The notes under the pieces were generated by a model. It did no database searches. It was not told the origin of the DNA and worked only from the letters and a program-made list of their open reading frames with translations. From Chionis minor (taxonomy: Eukaryota; Chordata; Aves; Charadriiformes; Chionididae): 64,000 nt of DNA. A program made the position numbers and the translations under genes. The stretch is from NCBI GenBank assembly GCA_013398295.1, contig VZSF01003934.1, positions 1,044,959-1,108,958 of the forward strand, given 5' to 3'. Positions 26,621-39,777 of the stretch are shown piece by piece; the first letter of the stretch is position 1, and every line of letters begins with the position of its first letter.

Positions 26621-29000
26621 TGCCTTTCTCTTTTCTCCCTTGTGCACAGAGGCGATGGCTTAGCCGGCTCCTGATGATGACAAGACAGGCTGCCACCTGA
26701 TCAGACATGCCATGCTGGCCGAACTGATGTTCCTCACACCTAGCAAAGAAAAGGTATGGCCGCTTTTACTTCAAGATACAGTAAGAACCAAGTTCCGTCC
26801 ATACAGATCCATCCACAGACCACAGACCACTGTCATATAGACCTCGAGTTTGAACTCATTTTACAGACAGGTACATCATTACAGATATATATACAACTAG
26901 GAATATTTCAGGTATAGAAATTCCTTCAGGGTCTGAAAACCTGGCTAAGGGTGTGAGTGCAGATCTATTTATAGTAAGATAAATATTTGTATAAACATGT
27001 AGAGGTAAAGAAGGAAGACAAACCTTTAAATTAATTAGAAGACACTGAAAAAGTGAGATTAAATAGTGAAAACCTTTCATATGAATATTCTGGATTAATT
27101 TCCTAGATAATATTTTCTAAAGCAGAGATCTAAATCAGTCTTTTCACAGTCTGTCTACTTTCAAATTTTGCAAGAGTGATTTTTAATTTTTTTCCATTTC
27201 TCTGGTGACCCAGTCACACATATGCATTTTCTTAGGATTACCACAGTGATTCCTTTGCGATGATGGTTCTATTCTGCACTTTATATTAAGGCTGAGCATT
27301 GAGGCTCAGAATGTTAATCATAAAAGAAGAATAACAGAATAATCAGTGGTTGCTTACAGAGCAGTGAAGTTGCAGACCAGCTGCTGAGGACAAATACCAG
27401 ACAGGAACAGGCTTCAGAAGAGCAGAGTCCTGAAATACTTAAACAGAATATATTTCCCTTAACATAGTCCTTTGAGGTCACAATCTTTTCTAAAACAAAA
27501 CATCTTCCATACACAACACACTCGCCATCTATGTTAAGCCTTTCCAGAAGAAAATGGGGATGGGGCACAGGCTTCCACTGGGCATCAGAGTTCTCACTGT
27601 AACAGGCCAACTTCACTGTGTGACTAAAAACGCAACTTCTGTGCAAATCATTCCAATAAGCAGCTGTATGCATTTTCAGATACATCATGTCAGTTGATCA
27701 CGTTCAATCTATTAAACTAAACTCAAAAAGTAACAGTGGAATTTTGTGTCCATGCAGATACTAAGAAGGAAAAACCAGGTTTTGGTATTATGTCTATGCT
27801 AGCACGATCTGCAGATAAGCAAAAGACTGGGGACCATAAAATGATATTTCATGGACACAGGCAGTACTGAAGAATTTCAGGCAGCTTTGCTTAGGGTGTA
27901 AAAGGACATGCCAGCAGAAAAGTAAGATAGCTGAGGGATTATTATCCACAGATTATAGCTAGGCAAGATGAAGCACAAAGAGTTAAGTACGTAGGAGCAG
28001 GACAGTCTATCTTTAAATGGCCTATGATTTTTTATTTGTGCTCAAAGTGATCTGGGCCTCAGAAGAACCTCTTACAGAGCAGAACCAGAGCATGGGCTTG
28101 TTGTGTCTTCCAGTAGTTTCTATTCCATGGACAGGAAAGACACAGCACGCAGAGTGGATACCTCAGGAGCCTGTGACCAGAGTGGGTTTCCAGCTCTTCT
28201 GACATTCTCTAGAGTACCTGAAGAGCATTTTGCCTTTGGGGCCCAGTCAGACGGACAACTCTATGTTACAGCACTCTCTTATGTGCTACATAAGACTGGA
28301 AACAGAAATAATTGACATCCGATCTATACTTCCTGAGTATGGCTTCTTCTGCACACCAAAAATCTTTCATCTAACATCTCTGGTGGAGTCACTTAGAAGC
28401 TACATTGATGACAGAAGATCTGGGGAGTTTGTGAACTGCCTCTTCTCATTGCTTTGCAAATCTGAATCAGTTACACAAATAAGAGAGACAGGAAAAAATA
28501 GAAAGGGAGAAGTGGTTAAGGCATTCCTCTGTGACGCAAAAAGCAGTGATGTCAGAATACGAGACCACAGACACCTCTGCCAAAATGAATGGGATTCCAG
28601 CAGGCTCCAGCTGGTCTCATGGTTTGTGCATTATGTGTTGTTTCCTGGATACCAGCAATTCCCAGCTGTAAACTGAACAACCATTAACCCCTTCCCTGTT
28701 GTGGGTTTCCAGGCAGTCACTCACTGGGGATGGGGGGGGAAGTTTTTCCCTTGCTGGTGAAAGATTCCAATATTTCATAATCAGGCATCTTGTATGAATC
28801 AATAGCTAGTTTAAAAATAACCCTTTGACCCTAACTGTCTGGGAGAGCCATCAGAACAGTGAAAAAGAAAAGCTTTATACAATGCAACATTTCTTATCTG
28901 ATCCCTCAACTGCTTCCCTGTGCCCTTGAGTTTCATTTCCCATGTACCGCTGACTTATGACTTTTTTCACTTTTCCAGGATCTCATTTTCCCTTTCCTAC

Positions 29001-29056
29001 ATTTTTTTTCTTCTTTTTTTTCCCTTCTCCTTCAAGCTCTTTTTTTTTTTTTTTCT
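29001..29056. repeat. Pyrimidine-rich poly-T tract
   Basis: Two long T runs (about 8 and 15) with CTT interruptions. It explains the lysine-rich tail of the minus-strand frame at 28997-29239. Confidence 0.9.
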
Positions 29057-30822
29057 TCCTATCTCTGGAATGAGAAGATGAGGCATGGCTTTAGCTCTGA
29101 ACTTACACTGGGAATAGATCTGAAATCTTGGACCTGACATACAACTCCCAGAAATTTTTGTGAGGGAAAGCGTCCAAATTCTTAATCTAGTGGCTGATTC
29201 CCTCCTGGCACAAACTGAAAACCTAATTTGGGATCTCAAACCCCCGAACTTCCCGAAAGTGAAAATCTAGGCATGAATTTTTTTGGCTGAACTAGCCCTC
29301 CCACTGCTGGGAGTGAGCAAGAGTCTGAACTCAGGCCAGACCAAAATAATCAAACATCTGATTTATTAATCACTATCAGTCAAATCGTATTTAAGCTGCA
29401 TGGGCAGGTTCCCCTGCTCTTCTCTCTGGGTACTGACTGAAAGAATAGACAACCAACAACATATCACAGACTGAGTCATCAGAACAAATCTCATCGACTG
29501 AGTACTAATCTTCAGAGCAGAAAGTATGAGTTACTTTGAAAATTGCTATGCATTCAAGTAGTGAAAAGACAAATACATACAACATCAGAGCAAGTTAAAA
29601 TACAATTATTACATTTTTCAACAGGGAGAGGATATACTTGTCCAAAATCTAAAAATTTAAAGTAACTCCATTAAGAGCCAAATTCCATTTCTAGCCTGAT
29701 CAACACAAACTGCTGCTGCTGTCACACTAAGCCCATCTACACTCTGATTACCTTATCTGACAAGAAATATGGGTCAGTGATTCCCAATTAATAAGCACTA
29801 GAGTCCTGCTTTGCACCGCACCTCGTGCTGACGCAGTGGAGGACAGGCTCTGCTGTCACCGCTGCATGGCACTGCAGGGAGGGCAGCCTCACCTGCACGT
29901 TTCAAATTGGCTCAACAAGCCCAGAGTTTAAACAGGGCAAAAGTTGGGTTCTTTTTATTTCCCTTCTAAGTTTTGACTTTTTATGGTTTGTGCATTTAAA
30001 TTTTTCTCTACTAACATGAAAATTGATAATTCTCATACAGCTGGAAGACTTCAACGTTAAGAAAAATAATAAAATATGAAATATGGAAATGTTGATCCTG
30101 CAACGTCATCTTCCTTGTCAGGTGGTTAAACCACAGTACCAGTGGTCAGATCCCCATTCACAAAATGGGCTTCAGCCCCCAGCAGTGTATCACAGGACAA
30201 CTTTTGTGGAAGGTAAGCACAAAGAGAGCCATTCTGGCAATGCTGGAGAGAGCGATTCTGCCACCACTCCCCATTTTTCATAAGCCTACCACAGTCCAGC
30301 TCACGGTAAGGCTGCAGTATAGTTAGACAGACCCACGTTTTTCTGTTTCAATTTGTAAAACACTATGCACTAACTTATTTCATATGACAAGAGTCAGTAG
30401 GCCTTATTCTGTAGCACCTTTTATTCTTCCTGCACTGCTACATAGATGTATTTTTTACCACAAGCTCAAGTAGTAGGGAAGTGTAATTCCACTCCCTCAA
30501 GTCTTCTTCAGAAATAATAAAGGTGAATTTTCCTTCAGCAAGACAGTTAGACAAGAAAGAAAATCAGTAAACTTAGCAAAATGAAGAGTGAAAAAGAATA
30601 TGATTCCTGACTGTAAATACATCAAGAGGAAAATAGGAAAGGAAGGAAAAGAACAATTTAAGCTAAATATTATTGCTGGTGTAAGAGCAAGTGGGCATGA
30701 ACTGACTATTAATAAGCTAAGGCTGAAATTTAGAAGGCTCCCAACCAATTCAACAATCTGATTCTAGGGCTGTCAAACATGGAGGCAGCGGAGACCAAAA
30801 CCCTAGCTTAAGGATAAAACTG

Positions 30823-31416
30823 TTAAGGCAATGAAAACAATTGTATAACATGGTACTTCTGAGAAGGCACTTGAGTTGGCATCCCAAGCAGTCCTTTGTA
30901 GGCCTGTATTTCTGAAAGTTTCCCTTTTCTTTTTAGCTGCTTTAGCCTAGCAGACGAGCATTTCACTGCCATTTCCCTTGCAGTTATGTTTTCATTTCTG
31001 AGACCAAAGAGGAAGAGGAAAGGCTGTGTTGCAGTCCAGGGGCTACAACATGAGACACTTGGCCAGTTTGGCTTCTGTTCCCACCTCCTCAGTCTCTTGC
31101 TCACTAGCTTCTTGCATGATCCTTGATCATTCTGTTTCCACCCATTTTGACTCAGTTTATACCCATTCAGAGCTAAAAATAGATACATGTCTTTATTATT
31201 TCTACTGTAGCAGTGCTGTAGAGTCAAATAGTACATTTCATATGGAATACAATGCCCATCCTCCCAAATATTTATTACTAGGTATGTATATATAATAAGC
31301 AAATATTGTGCATAAGCACAAGTCAAAATGCGTTGATCCTGATCAATGCGATGAAGCTCCCTTATTAGCTTTGAAAAGATCTTTGGGATCTTTGAATCCC
31401 AGAAAAGTGACACCAT
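30823..31416 (-). other. Unexplained 197-codon open frame, probably non-coding
   Basis: This is the longest ATG-to-stop frame in the window that is not part of a recognised repeat. An in-frame stop lies four codons before the ATG, so the frame is self-contained. The translation has a tyrosine, leucine and isoleucine-rich segment at about residues 35-50 that might be read as one weak hydrophobic stretch. A basic region follows (KKLVSKRLRRW at about 103-113), and another near the C-terminus (ARLKQLKRKGKL). I see no signal peptide, known domain, splice-site pattern, Kozak context or poly-A signal that I can rely on, and I recognise no homologue. It could be a chance frame, part of a decayed retroposed gene, or a lineage-specific gene. 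Confidence 0.15.
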
Positions 31417-31535
31417 TGATACAGGTTAAATTATCTCTACAGGGCCTAAAGATGCGTATATATGGCACTAATAGTAAATAACTAAAATTAAATAAGAAAC
31501 TATGACAATGCTAACAGTATAAAAATCTCAATTGT

Positions 31536-31640
31536 AGAATTATAGAATAATTTAGGCCAGAAGAGATCTCAGGAGGTCATCCAGTCCAACCCCCTTGCTC
31601 GCAGCAGGCCAGCTTGAATCAAACCGAACAGAACAGATCT
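31536..31640 (-). mobile_element. CR1 3' end fragment, minus strand
   Basis: TAGAATTATAGAATAATTTA looks like a decayed reverse-complemented CR1 terminal octamer array. It is followed by GGAGGTCATCCAGTCCAACC, the reverse complement of the CR1 3' motif seen in the 61-kb copy, and then CTTGCTCGCAGCAGG, matching the GCTCAAAGCAGG position of other CR1 copies. Only the extreme 3' end is recognisable. Weak similarity may continue to about 31690. Confidence 0.8.
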
Positions 31641-32359
31641 CCAACAAGGCAGTCATGCCAGAATAGGCCTTTTCAATTCTACAGTTGACAAAGAAAGTAC
31701 AGTTCTGCATGGCCTCAGCGACTCCTGAGTCAAAGTTTCTGTCATATTCACTGCGATGTTCACACAGACCTCTGGGTTTCCCAGCTTGGTAGTAATTAAT
31801 TTCATTTGAGTCTTGCTCTTAAAATCATTGCTTGTCCTATGATAATTATCAACATGGAACCCCAAAGGAAGATGCTGCACAAGGCCAGTCAGATTAGTAG
31901 TATCAAGCTGCGTTAAAGAGCAGCCAGCCCAGCACACCATTATTAGTCACAGCAGAGATTAAACAACCTGCTTGGCCTCTTTCCCCTTTGCTTTGTACTG
32001 ATGTTCATAGATAAACCTATGCAGGGAGAAGCTGGAAAGAACTGAATGTCCTGTGGGAGCTCTTATCAAGACCAGGGAGTGAAGAGCGAATAACCACTCA
32101 GCAAGTCACCTTCTAAGTGTAAAAAGCAGCCTGTTGTTTTAAAGTATGTTAGTCATCAACAAATTGGCTGGAATGTTCTTCATTTCCTTAGTTCCCCCTC
32201 TCCATTGTCCCTCTGCTGGGATTAGCTAGCTGGTTTTCCTGATGCTTCTTTATAGGCAAGAACAAAAATCTCTTGCCTGTTTTTAGAATCTAACTTGTGT
32301 CCTCTTAGTTGGAAAGCTAAAATATGTTTGTTCTAACATATGGTCATTCTTCCTCCTTT

Positions 32360-32430
32360 GAACTTTAAACTCTTGGGACAGGGACTTTTTCTCATCCGTA
32401 TTTGTCTAGCACCAGCACAACTGTCTTCGT
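32360..32430 (+). mobile_element. 3' segment of an ancient amniote SINE
   Basis: AAACTCTTGGGACAGGGACT, then TTTTTCTCATCCGTATTTGT, then CTAGCACCAGCACAACTG match the 3' portion of an old SINE family common in turtles, crocodilians and birds, which I associate with MIR-type elements. Only about 70 bp can be recognised. The reverse-oriented segment at about 47590 seems to come from the same family, which supports the repeat call. Confidence 0.6.
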
Positions 32431-33220
32431 GAGAGCCTCCCTCCATTCCTGGCACACAAACAGTAACTCCACACTACACAGTGGTGATTCTTCACCACTG
32501 GAAACAGACTCAACTCCTGGCACTCACAATCTGATCAGAAAAGACCACCATCACAACCCAGGGTGTCTCAGGAGATGTGGGAGGGAGCTCTCCTGACTGT
32601 GCCCTTCTCTCTACATTCTCACTTGTGCACAAAGATGCAAAGATACATTTCCCAATATAACACACAGTCACTTTTTTTTTCACATTCCTGTTATTTACAA
32701 ACAATAGTGCAACCAATCGACACGGGATTGATTGATTGAGGCCTCTCTTAAAATGTGAATTCAAAAACATAAACATCAATTTCTGGCATATAGCCAGGCT
32801 GACCACAAACAGCGAAAGAGACCCTACCCCACTGCACTGCCATTACTCCAGTAACAGTGATTCCAGTTTCAGCTTTGCTATTCCCAATTCTTTCTGGCTT
32901 CAGCTCCACAGCAGCAACTTTCTACCTTTCCTTTTTCTTTACGATTCCCTTTTCTTCTGATCATCTCTCAGTTCAAGGAAGAACAAACAAAAGGCTAATT
33001 TTTTCTGTATTCTATCAGGATGCCAGGATATCCTACATTGTTAGCAATTACTATTACTAGTCATCTGTAATTTCAGAAGCACAGATGGTTTATTTAGCAA
33101 GTACAAAACACGGAATTGGTTGGGACAGTAGGAGGTAGATACTTAGCAAACATCTCTACTCATCATTCTTATCATGGTTAATTCTTCAGAGCAGCATCTT
33201 ATCAACACTGTGATCACTGA

Positions 33221-33237
33221 TTTATTTTTTTTTTTTA
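33221..33237. repeat. Short poly-T tract
   Basis: A TTTA followed by about 12 T. It is low-complexity with no associated element. Confidence 0.85.
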
Positions 33238-35834
33238 GTTTGCCAATTTGGTTATAGCATTTGACTCCCAATTTGATCTCAGGATCAGCTCCTCTTAGGG
33301 AAAATGCCACCACTGCCCTCTCCTGTCCTTTCCTCGCCTTCTGTTTTCATTCCTTCTTTTCCCAATTTTTTATTAACCCTGGACCTACAACCTTCTTATG
33401 GATGTGACACAGAAGAATGCCTAGGAAATTTTTTGTGCCACCTTCTCTGTCGTATTTAGAAGCCCTTAAGACATGAATTGTCTCTTTTCTGCGTTTGTAT
33501 GGCAGGCAGCACAAGAGCTCGTATCAGGGCCACTGACTCGAGCATAATGTAACATCCACTCCTATGGCTACAGCACAATCTGCACAGCTTTCCAACTCTC
33601 ACTTCTCACTACTGTTAAAATAAGTTCAATGATATAAAATTGGCAGCATTAGGTTGCTTTTCTGGCATTTTATACCAATATCTAATTCTGAAAATCTCTT
33701 TACTAGATCGTGGAAGAACTTTAGGCAAGGCTTTGTACTTTATGGAGCAAGAAGAGCATTCTACGAGGGAAGACAAGTTTTGGGTAGCATCCCTTCTCCC
33801 ACTGATCCTTGAAGATTTGGGTCTGTGCTGAATACCAATTAGTTTTGCTGAGAAATTTAACATGTTATGAAATCTACAATAGACTCTGATAGCATAAAAA
33901 TCTGAAAAATTATAGGCTAAATATGCTATGAAATTAGAGGTCAATGAGCATGCAAGAATATAGGCAGTGATTGTAAGTCCACAAACAGCTAATTCTGATT
34001 CCTTGCATGGACAAAGTGCCTTAGCTATACAAAATCTGAGAATCACATATAAAACTAGGCACAGAGCATGTGCTATGCCTGCCCAGTGGCTGCTCTGGTA
34101 AAGGATAACCGTGAAAGTATAGAAGTCTCAGACTCAAAACTTGTGTTGAAGAGAGTTGTTACAGATATACAGACTATTTGGTATAATTAGGAAAATATTA
34201 ATCAGACATAATATGACCAGAGTCTCATTTTATCCTGCAAAAAAAGGAGAGACTTAGCACTTTAATCTAGCCTTCTCCAAAATAGTTGAGAAATAGCAGA
34301 TTCCACATTCCACTACTATGACATTGTCTGATAAAACAAAAGATACGGATGTGAAGAATGTATGTAAAGATATGTTCCTTCTGCCTCTGAAAAGCGGGAC
34401 AAAATCATGCAAATGTTACTTCATGCTAGGACCAACTGGAGGTCAAAACATACTCTAAACATTACGGGCTTTAAGAAGTCATTTCACATGAAATGTACGA
34501 ATGTAATTGACCAATAAGCAATTTATGTTTCTTGCCAACTTCATAAGCAGGAGTTACTAAAGAGGAAAAAATGTTGAGAGACCGCTTATGATCACATTAA
34601 CACCAAAGCTCAAATGCAGGCAGACAGGAGAAGGCAACTAAATTCCTAACTATGTTTCTGGGAATGGACAGGATTTAGAGCACTACAGATGACATCTGGA
34701 CATGAAGTCCAAACATCTGGGCACAGTATTCATCCCTACCATACTGGTTCCATGCCTATCAATGTTACTTATGGGCTAGAAATATCTGGGAGTAGCAGAG
34801 AAAAAGTCAGCCAGTGCACTTGAAGGATACTACCTCTGCTTGGTCAGGTGCCCAGATCCCATCTGGGGATCAGGTGCCCTGGATTCTTCATTTGGAGTAG
34901 CAGGCACCGGTAATATCATGTATTCAACTCCAGGTACAAGGGGGCCATACATCACTGCGTAGTTAATAACGACTCCAGGGATAGCAGCAGTAAGGACAGG
35001 GACAAAAGCACAGGGAAATTTGAGATCTAAGTCCTTGACACTACAAAATAGGTAAAAATACTTTCACATGTAACAATAACAAGATGATACTACGTGATGC
35101 AGCCGGACACCAACCTATACTCTCTTTTCTGGACTCAAAATAGGACTTTAAGACAAAGAACAACGAATGGAAATTTTTCTTTTTCACTCACGGAAACCTT
35201 GTCATCCAGGTTTGGTCATATCGTAACAACAGGAAAGTCCATGTCAAAGGCAATGTAATGTTTTGTGATGTTTTAAACAAGAAAAAATATAATTTGAAAT
35301 GGGGCCATTGTGTGAATAGGCTCAGACAAAGACAGATGATACAATCCTAAAAGTCACCTTCTCTTAGCATGTTGTTTTTACATCACATATATGCAAAGTG
35401 AAGGGAATGGAACAGTGATTTTATATGTAAGTCTTTGTGACTTGCCTCCCTCTTATCTGACATTTGCATCTTGTAACATCTCTGTCACATCTCAGATCTT
35501 GCCCTCTACGTATGGCAATTTAGCTCTTTGCATAATGAGGTATAAATCTGTAGGTAGGGGGGAAAATAACAATAACATTCAAAATATAGAATCAGCCAAG
35601 CTGATTCTCCCCCTGCTTAATTCTTGTAGTGAGACAGACAATGAAGTCACTAGTTCACCATAAATACCACTAAGACAGGAGTTAGACAAACTCCCGGCCC
35701 ATCAAGGGTCTGTGTAACAAAATCAAATTCTCCTTCAGCTACAAAAGGTGCTCAGGTTCACATGATATACCGAAACTCCCAGCCATCCCAGCACATCAGC
35801 CTCCAGCCCAGCAGAAGTTTCTCTGAAGTAGATT

Positions 35835-36070
35835 TACAGGTCCAAAGGCTGAAAGGGCCAGAAGGGAATACTACGGTCCTCTAATCTGACCTGAATACCA
35901 AGGCTGTAATTCTTCTTCAGCCTAAACTAACACATGCATTCTTGAAAGATATCTAATCTTATTGCAAAAGTCCAAAACCTGGTGAAGCCACTGGTGTCCC
36001 TGATAAACAACTACAATGTTTAATTACCTTCACTGCTAGCAAGTTGTGTATTCCTTCTTTTTAAAGACAC
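35835..36070 (-). mobile_element. Ancient CR1-like LINE fragment, minus strand
   Basis: CTGAAAGGGCCAGAAGGGAA followed by CCTCTAATCTGACCTGAATA is a diverged reverse-complemented 3' end of an old CR1. It is followed by a CTTGAAAGATATCTAATCTT block, a GGTGAAGCCACTGGTGTCCC block and a GTTTAATTACCTTCACTGCT block, in the order expected of these elements. Similarity may extend weakly past 36070. No frame is preserved. The TTTTC microsatellite begins about 420 bp further on and is not obviously part of this copy. Confidence 0.7.
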
Positions 36071-36490
36071 TTTTTATTTTTTACTTTTGTTTCTAGTGTG
36101 AAATCTTGCCATGTCTTTGTCTGCACAACTGAAATGCCCTAACTATTGCATGGCTTCCATTGCAAATACTGCAGGGTGGTCAAACAATTTCTAAAATCCT
36201 TCCTTTGAGATGAATTTAGCTTCCAAAATTTGTTTACCAGCTACTGTATTGTTTTTGTCTTTCAGTCCCCCTTTGGGATTTTTGCATCCTGCTTTGAGTA
36301 AGTGGACATCAGAACAAGACATTGTGTTTAAATAACAGCATTATTAACATGGAATAATTTTCATTTTTCTGGAGGTCTAATGGCTTTGTAAGCCATGAAC
36401 AACTGTGTAACTTAAGGTGACAGCCTGGCTCTTCAGCCGCTCCTGATTCCTAATCCTGTGTGTTGAAATTATGTTGTTTTGGGGAGTTGC

Positions 36491-36602
36491 TTTTCTTTTC
36501 TCTTTTCTTTTCTTTTCTTTTCTTTTCTTTTCTTTTCTTTTCTTTTCTTTTCTTTTCTTTTCTTTTCTTTTCTTTTCTTTTCTTTTCTTTTCTTCTTTTT
36601 CC
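36491..36602. repeat. (TTTTC)n pentanucleotide microsatellite
   Basis: A run of TTTTC units is uninterrupted from about 36502 to 36593, roughly 18 units, with one or two imperfect units on each side. The other strand reads GAAAA and gives a lysine, arginine and glutamate-rich low-complexity frame (part of 36377-36784, minus), which is an artefact of the repeat. Such arrays often grow from poly-A tails and are highly variable in length. Confidence 0.98.
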
Positions 36603-38587
36603 TTCTCAGACTTCTTTCGGTGTGCTATGAAAAGAAGCTCTTCATGAAAAGCTAGAGGAGAACAATCTCCCTTGGCTCCTCTCCAGTTCCTGGAGGTAAA
36701 AGCATGACAAGCAGTGTTATAAGCAAGGGCAAATAAAACTGACAAATAATCTTTGCCAGATTTTTCCCAATTAGAGCTTATCAATCCTTACAATGAAGCC
36801 CATTATTCGTCCATAAACAAAGTCCAATTATATCTCACTAGGAAAAAGGAGGGGCAGGTGCTTCTACATTCATAATATGAGCACTAGTAAGATGGAAGGG
36901 CTTTGTTTTTAACTGTCTTAACACTTTGTATGCTGCAGCTGTGTTGCAGTAATGATAATTTAACTCTGGATAACTGGAGTTACTGATGAACTTTGATGAT
37001 ACCCATCACCCAGAAGCACAGTATTCCAAATAATTTCTAGTGCAGTATTTTACAAAAGAGTTTGTGACACTATATACAGTCAATATCTGTGCAAAGAACA
37101 ACTGAAAACATAATTGGGGCAGTTAGAAAGTTCTGTTGCTACAGTCACTACCAAGCTCTTCATCACACAGTTGACTCAGCACTGCCTTTAGGGTAGCTGT
37201 ACCCTCAGAGATGTACTCTCTGCTCTCCCTAATATAACAGTCCTGGATGCCATGGGAGAATCAGGGAAATGGACTTCAGAAAGTGGCCAGGCTCCTGGCT
37301 TCCCTTGAAGGCTTCCCTTTTTCTGTTATTAAAGACAGACCATTGGACTGGCCCAGGAGGGTATTTCCTATGCTCAAATATTATTATTCTGAGGTTGTTT
37401 ATTAAACACAATGTATCCAGACAGCTTTGTATCACAGTTGTCATATTTTATGTGTAATATTTATTTCAGTGAAAGTAGTTCCATTTTGAATTTTTTTTCC
37501 ATTAAGATACATTGTTACAAACCTTTTTGTAACTCTCTTCTGTCATTGAACGTGATTCACCACTCTCCTAGTACAGGCTGTGTTTCAATTGGTCTATGGT
37601 TTTTATTATGAGTCTTATTTTAGAAACTTGGCTGTCCTTAATCCATTGGGATTAGATTTGATTACAGAACTAATACACTGGATAACTGTAACCTGTCACA
37701 TAAGACAACCATTCACTCTCATATTGTGGTGATGTATTTTATTTCAGCTTGTTGAAAAATGACAGTGCATTTTTTCTCACTTTGTGTTTTCTATGTGTCA
37801 CACTAAAAGGAAACATTACATTGCATGTGCTATTAAAATAAATTTCTTCTATTTCTCCTTTATGTTCAGAAAGTTACTTCACTGCAAGTGGAGAGTGTTT
37901 GGTGTTTTGAAGGTGCAAAGCCACAGGTTGATATTACATACATCAAAACCAAAATTTCCTGAGTTACTATGGGACTACAGCAGATTTGCGTGCTAGCCCT
38001 CTCCATCTGGAACCACACATCTCGGAGACAAAATTAAAACCAGAAGGTAAGCAAGTTGTAGCTTCCCAACTATGTAGCTAGAATTTCCAAAGTGACAGGA
38101 TGTTGTGGTATCTCCGTGAAAGCTGTCCTCACCTTGCTGATGAATTACAGTTCCTGTAATTTTTGCCCATGTGGCATCATGTGACCCCCTGATGTCCAAT
38201 AGTTTCACCAAGAGAATCACAGTAGGATCACCAAGTTGGCTTCTGGTGACTACAAAAAAGCTTGCTAATCACTAGTCTGTGATGTGCATGTCAAAACATC
38301 TACTACATATGGCATCTGTGTGACTAGGCTTCTCCTTTTTAAGAAACTAAATATAGATTTAAATGTACTGGGTACTTTACTGAGGCAAAGTAAAAGTGTC
38401 CTGGATCAAAAATGGCAGTGAAATTGCAAACATACAGCTGTTCCCACTGATATGATTGGATTTCTGTTCCTACTGGGCCAGTAAAAGTAGTAAAAAGGAA
38501 GTGGTGAGATGCAGGCAGCTCATATGTTGCTCATAGCCTCGTGGCAAGAGTTTACACACATTATCGGAGACTACAGGACTCGGAATT

Positions 38588-38613
38588 CTTTTTCTTCCTT
38601 TTTTTTTTTTTTT
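38588..38613. repeat. Poly-T tract
   Basis: TTTTTCTTCC followed by about 15 T. Simple low-complexity sequence. Confidence 0.9.
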
Positions 38614-39777
38614 AAATGATGAAAACTAGAAGAGGAAAGGAAAAGCATCAGTTGTGTATTTATTTACTTACTGTAGCAAGGGTCTAATAGCCTGGCTTAT
38701 CTAGTACAGAATCTGACTGCTCAAAACAGTTTGTTACAAAAAAAGGAGTTACTTAAGAACTGCTGCTCTAACCACACACTGCTATAACTATCTAAGAAAG
38801 GTGTTACGCTTTATAACATGTCATCAGGGCTCTGCAAAGGAATTGGACCGGCCCACATTGCCTTTGTCCAGGAAATCGCAGGGAGGGATGTCTGTACTGC
38901 AAAGGGAATGGAACACAGTTTTATAATCCTGGCAGTCTACTTAGGAGCTTGAGTACTTTTACAACAGGACTTTGAAATCTGGCCCACAGAGAGAGATGCC
39001 AGGTTAGAGTTAACTACAGTATCCCAGCTCTTAAAACTTCAAGCTTCTTAGAATTCATATTTTTTCTATAAACAATACTGGTTTGGGAAGAAGCGATGTA
39101 ACCTAGCAGATCGCATGCCAGTGGGGAGGTTGGGAGAGATGTAGGTTTATGCCTTCTACCACTGAGCACAAATGAACGAGTCTCTTGCCCCTCTAGCCCT
39201 GCTTCCTCTCTTAGTATTTTGGTAATAAAGCAGATGATTGTTACTCAGTTTTGAACAATGATGAACGTCCTGAGGACAGGTCCTGCCTGAATCAGCTGGG
39301 GACTCACTGGCATCAGAGGACAAATTAGTAAGTTTAATATTACAGAAGTTTTGCTTTTCTTTATTGCTGGTAGCCCGGCAGTAGCAGCTGCTCTCCCCAC
39401 AGCAATAGGCAGCGTACAGGTCGAGTTTATCCAAAACAAACAACGTTTTGTAATACAACATCCATAAGCTTCACTTTCTCTTGCCTAATAAAGCAAGCTC
39501 AAACTTCATGAGGTTTCCCACTCTCGCCAAAACAAGGTGTTTATACTATGAATATTTTCACTTTGTACAGAATAATGGCAAGATGGGAAAGTATTGGACT
39601 GAAGTGCTGTGTTCCCCTTGCTGACATGATGTGTATGCTGCAGAGTGTCACAAAGAGCCCGTGAATAATTCCTACAGACTTCCGAATGAAAACAGAATTT
39701 ACAAAGAATCTTCTCATCCCCCCAGCACTTAAGGCAAGAGTAAGGCATTATTCACAGAGGAAGCATATCCATAAAAC

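Larger units (their letters stand above)
24481..31535. other. Unique non-coding DNA with chance open frames
   Basis: Seven kilobases without a recognisable interspersed repeat, which is unusual only in its repeat poverty. It holds the GGA run, the T-rich tract near 29 kb, overlapping frames at 25756-26161 and 28230-28676, and the 197-codon frame at 30823-31416. None shows a domain or exon structure that I can support. Confidence 0.5.
31641..35834. other. Unique non-coding DNA with one SINE segment
   Basis: Apart from the SINE segment at 32360-32430 and a poly-T tract at 33221, nothing is recognised. The 143-codon minus frame at 33615-34046 has no motif I know. Confidence 0.5.
36071..39777. 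other. Unique non-coding DNA with microsatellite
   Basis: Contains the TTTTC array and a poly-T tract. Weak CR1-like similarity may extend into the first 200 bases. No gene is seen. Confidence 0.5.

Noticed and set aside
26385..26663. Plus frame with an arginine run, possibly a basic protein
   Set aside because: The run is encoded by a short GGA repeat and the rest has no recognisable domain.
27314..27688. 124-codon minus frame that looks somewhat protein-like
   Set aside because: No family recognised, T-rich end gives the hydrophobic tail, and there is no supporting exon structure.
28230..28676. 148-codon plus-strand frame
   Set aside because: Length is compatible with chance in 64 kb of six-frame AT-rich DNA; no motif, splice context or homologue was recognised.
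33615..34046. 143-codon minus-strand frame
   Set aside because: No known domain, and length is within chance expectation.
34850..34880. Short inverted repeat CCCAGAT/ATCTGGG with a 3-base spacer
   Set aside because: A 7-bp stem is expected by chance many times in this window.
36377..36784. 135-codon minus frame with a lysine, arginine and glutamate-rich repeat
   Set aside because: The repetitive part is the translation of the TTTTC microsatellite; pentamer arrays stay open without being coding.
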